34,114 bases of DNA from NCBI RefSeq assembly GCF_029952525.1, contig NZ_JASAOF010000037.1, positions 1-34,114 of the forward strand, written 5' to 3'. This DNA comes from Saccharopolyspora ipomoeae (lineage in GTDB: Bacteria; Actinomycetota; Actinomycetes; Mycobacteriales; Pseudonocardiaceae). The first letter of the stretch is position 1, and every line of letters starts with the position of its first letter. Made by a program: the position numbers and the translations under genes. Below are positions 32,742 to 34,114 of the stretch, piece after piece. Under the pieces are notes generated by a model that worked only from the letters and a program-made list of their open reading frames with translations, was not told the origin of the DNA and searched no databases.

Positions 32742-33920
32742 TTACACGCGCAGTCCCGAGCGGTACGCCATGCCGCGGAGTTCGCGTCCGATCGCGTCGC
32801 GCTTGGCCTTGGTGAGCAGTTCGGCGAGCACCGACCGCATGAACGGGTGCCGGTGGATGCGGGCCGGTGAGATCTGCTCGGCTCGCCGCAGCATGAGAAC
32901 CGCTTCGTCGCGCTGCTTCGGCAGCCGAGCCAGAGCGCGCCCGTACTCCCGGTAGTAGGCGCTCCGCCGGGTCGGTGACGGCAAGGCGTCGACGTCCACC
33001 GTCTCCGCGATCTTCGCGGCTTCCGCGTGCTCACCGGCTTCCAGAGCGACGGACATGCGCCACACGCCGACGTTGCTCGGGCCGAAGCCGAAGTCGAAGG
33101 CGTTGCCCTCGCCGGTGTGCCGGGCGAGATCGGTGGCGGCGTCGAGCGCGGCACGTCGTCCCGCCTCGTCTCGTTGAGCTGCGAGGACGAGCGACGAGGT
33201 GAGCGTGAGCATCCCGGAGACCTGCGTCGACTCGTCGGTCGCGGTTCCGGGGTCGGCGGCTGCGAGCGCACGTGCCGCGAGATCGAACCCTCCCGCTCCG
33301 AGCAGTCCGAACGCCGTGCCGAAGGCGCACACGGCCGTGTAGGGCGGTTCGTCGAGCCGTTCCGCTGCGCGTTGCGCGAGAGTCACCGCCTGCCAGGAGA
33401 GGTCCAGCGGAGCGCCGATGTCGCCGAGCCAGGCCTGGGTGACCTGCACGTGCGTGAGGACCAGCATGCGCAGGAGTTCTCGCCCGTCGCGGCCGGCGTT
33501 CAACGTCTGGTGCAGGTCTCGGACGAGATCCGGGAGTTGCGCGCCCACGGCCGCGTAGTCGCATTGTCGTTGCGCGGTCAGGATTTCGTCGACGCGTGCC
33601 TGGAGCTGGTCGACCGGTTGGATCCGGCCGCGCGGTTCTCCCATGCTCACCGCGAGCAAGGTCAGCCGGAGTTCGCTCAGGGCGCGATCTTCGCTGGCCT
33701 GCTGGGGTGCGGTCAGGGAGGCGCCCGTGATCTCGCTCGGCGCGACATCGAGCGCGTCGGCCAGGGCCGCGATCAGCGATCGGCGATCGAGCGCTCGATC
33801 ACCCGATTCGAGCCGGGAGAGGTAGGAGGGGGAGATCCCGGCCAGCCCGGAGATCACCGCGAGCGATTTGCCGCGTGCCTTGCGGATCTCGCGAAGCCTC
33901 GTCCCTACAGCGTCGGTCAC
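32742..33920 (-). CDS. XRE-family regulator with TPR-like C-terminal domain
   Basis: This 392-residue transcription factor has an N-terminal helix-turn-helix of the Cro/C1 type (residues 5-64; LREIRKARGKSLAVISGLAG with SPSYLSRLESGDRAL). About 300 residues of alpha-helical, tetratricopeptide-like repeats follow, with recurring A/L-rich helices (AVCAFGTAFGLLGAGGFDLA, ALDAATDLARHTGEGNAFDF). Such fusions often sense peptides or protein partners in actinomycetes. GTG 33920 is the start; the upstream purines GGAGAG are distant (about 14 bases), so the message might have a short or no leader. It heads a three-gene unit in the post-tRNA accessory segment. The ligand and target are unknown. Confidence 0.85.
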   Translation of the reverse strand: MTDAVGTRLREIRKARGKSLAVISGLAGISPSYLSRLESGDRALDRRSLIAALADALDVAPSEITGASLTAPQQASEDRALSELRLTLLAVSMGEPRGRIQPVDQLQARVDEILTAQRQCDYAAVGAQLPDLVRDLHQTLNAGRDGRELLRMLVLTHVQVTQAWLGDIGAPLDLSWQAVTLAQRAAERLDEPPYTAVCAFGTAFGLLGAGGFDLAARALAAADPGTATDESTQVSGMLTLTSSLVLAAQRDEAGRRAALDAATDLARHTGEGNAFDFGFGPSNVGVWRMSVALEAGEHAEAAKIAETVDVDALPSPTRRSAYYREYGRALARLPKQRDEAVLMLRRAEQISPARIHRHPFMRSVLAELLTKAKRDAIGRELRGMAYRSGLRV

Positions 33921-34114
33921 GACGGATCACCACTCTCCGCAGCGGGTCCTCCCGAGCGTATCGACAACTCGGCTCCGCGAGGAGGGGCCGCCTGCGAAGG
34001 CCACGGCTTCGCGGGTGGCGCTTGTTCGGTGGGGTCTCGGGTGGTGGTGTGGGGCTGCGGACAGTTTTAGCCATAATTGCCCATGATCAATGTCCCTTTT
34101 GTCCGGTCAATTAT
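33921..34114. promoter_or_regulatory. AT-rich upstream region of the XRE unit
   Basis: The last ~60 bp (34055-34114) drop sharply in GC and contain GGACAGTTTT, ATAATTG, ATGATCAA and TGTCC. On the minus strand TTGACC and TTGATC occur as possible -35 elements, but no unique promoter can be fixed. GGACA...TGTCC flanks the segment (34057-34090 approximately). GGACAGTTTT resembles the left half of the palindromes at 29464. No gene is supported. Confidence 0.35.

Overview
The window is high-GC DNA (clearly above 65% by eye) from a filamentous or related actinomycete, most likely Pseudonocardiales and perhaps Saccharopolyspora-like. The genus is inferred from protein style and gene order; no marker gene in the window fixes it. 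The backbone follows the Mycobacterium tuberculosis Rv3667-Rv3644c region: acs, an Rv3662c-like gene, a HAD phosphatase (Rv3661-like), ssd and a tad pilus locus (Rv3660c-Rv3654c-like), an Rv3649-like helicase, an Rv3647c-like gene, topA and the DNA polymerase III delta' gene. Two small RNAs known from this position in mycobacteria can be recognised: a 6C RNA upstream of the HAD gene and an Ms1/MTS2823-type RNA candidate downstream of it.

Region by region. 1-2062: start of acs (minus), a degenerate Fic-like protein and a nucleoside hydrolase. 2070-10660: a peptidoglycan-recycling block with murR-murQ on the minus strand, a divergent NCS1-type permease, and a second minus-strand operon nagZ-namZ-amiE-like. 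The gene content matches the Bacillus subtilis murQ-murR-murP-amiE-nagZ-namZ cluster, but an NCS1 permease with a zinc-ribbon tail stands where the MurP PTS would be. The murR and nagZ promoters share a sequence over their -10 boxes, which is a candidate MurR operator. 10795-12310: Ms1-like RNA, HAD phosphatase and 6C RNA. 12599-17172: ssd and a compact tad operon with mostly overlapping genes. 17520-20655: a prim-pol-like protein convergent with a DUF1998-type helicase. 21095-25020: proton-pumping pyrophosphatase, a lipoprotein, an AT-rich double dyad and a WhiA-like two-half LAGLIDADG protein. 25236-29451: topA and holB.

29464-29773 holds the most unusual structure seen: five copies of the palindrome CAGTTTTCATGAAAACTG (the last copy has one changed end base) about 67-78 bp apart, between convergent genes. 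The GC-rich flanks differ from copy to copy but largely stay self-complementary. Then come a secreted, C-terminally anchored protein (minus) and tRNA-Thr(CGT).

After the tRNA the window looks accessory. The C-terminus of a tyrosine integrase survives just downstream of the tRNA, without its catalytic Tyr. It is followed by gene-poor DNA and a three-gene minus-strand unit: an XRE/TPR-type regulator, a small zinc-finger protein and a 63-residue unknown. This suggests an old integration at the tRNA that has decayed.
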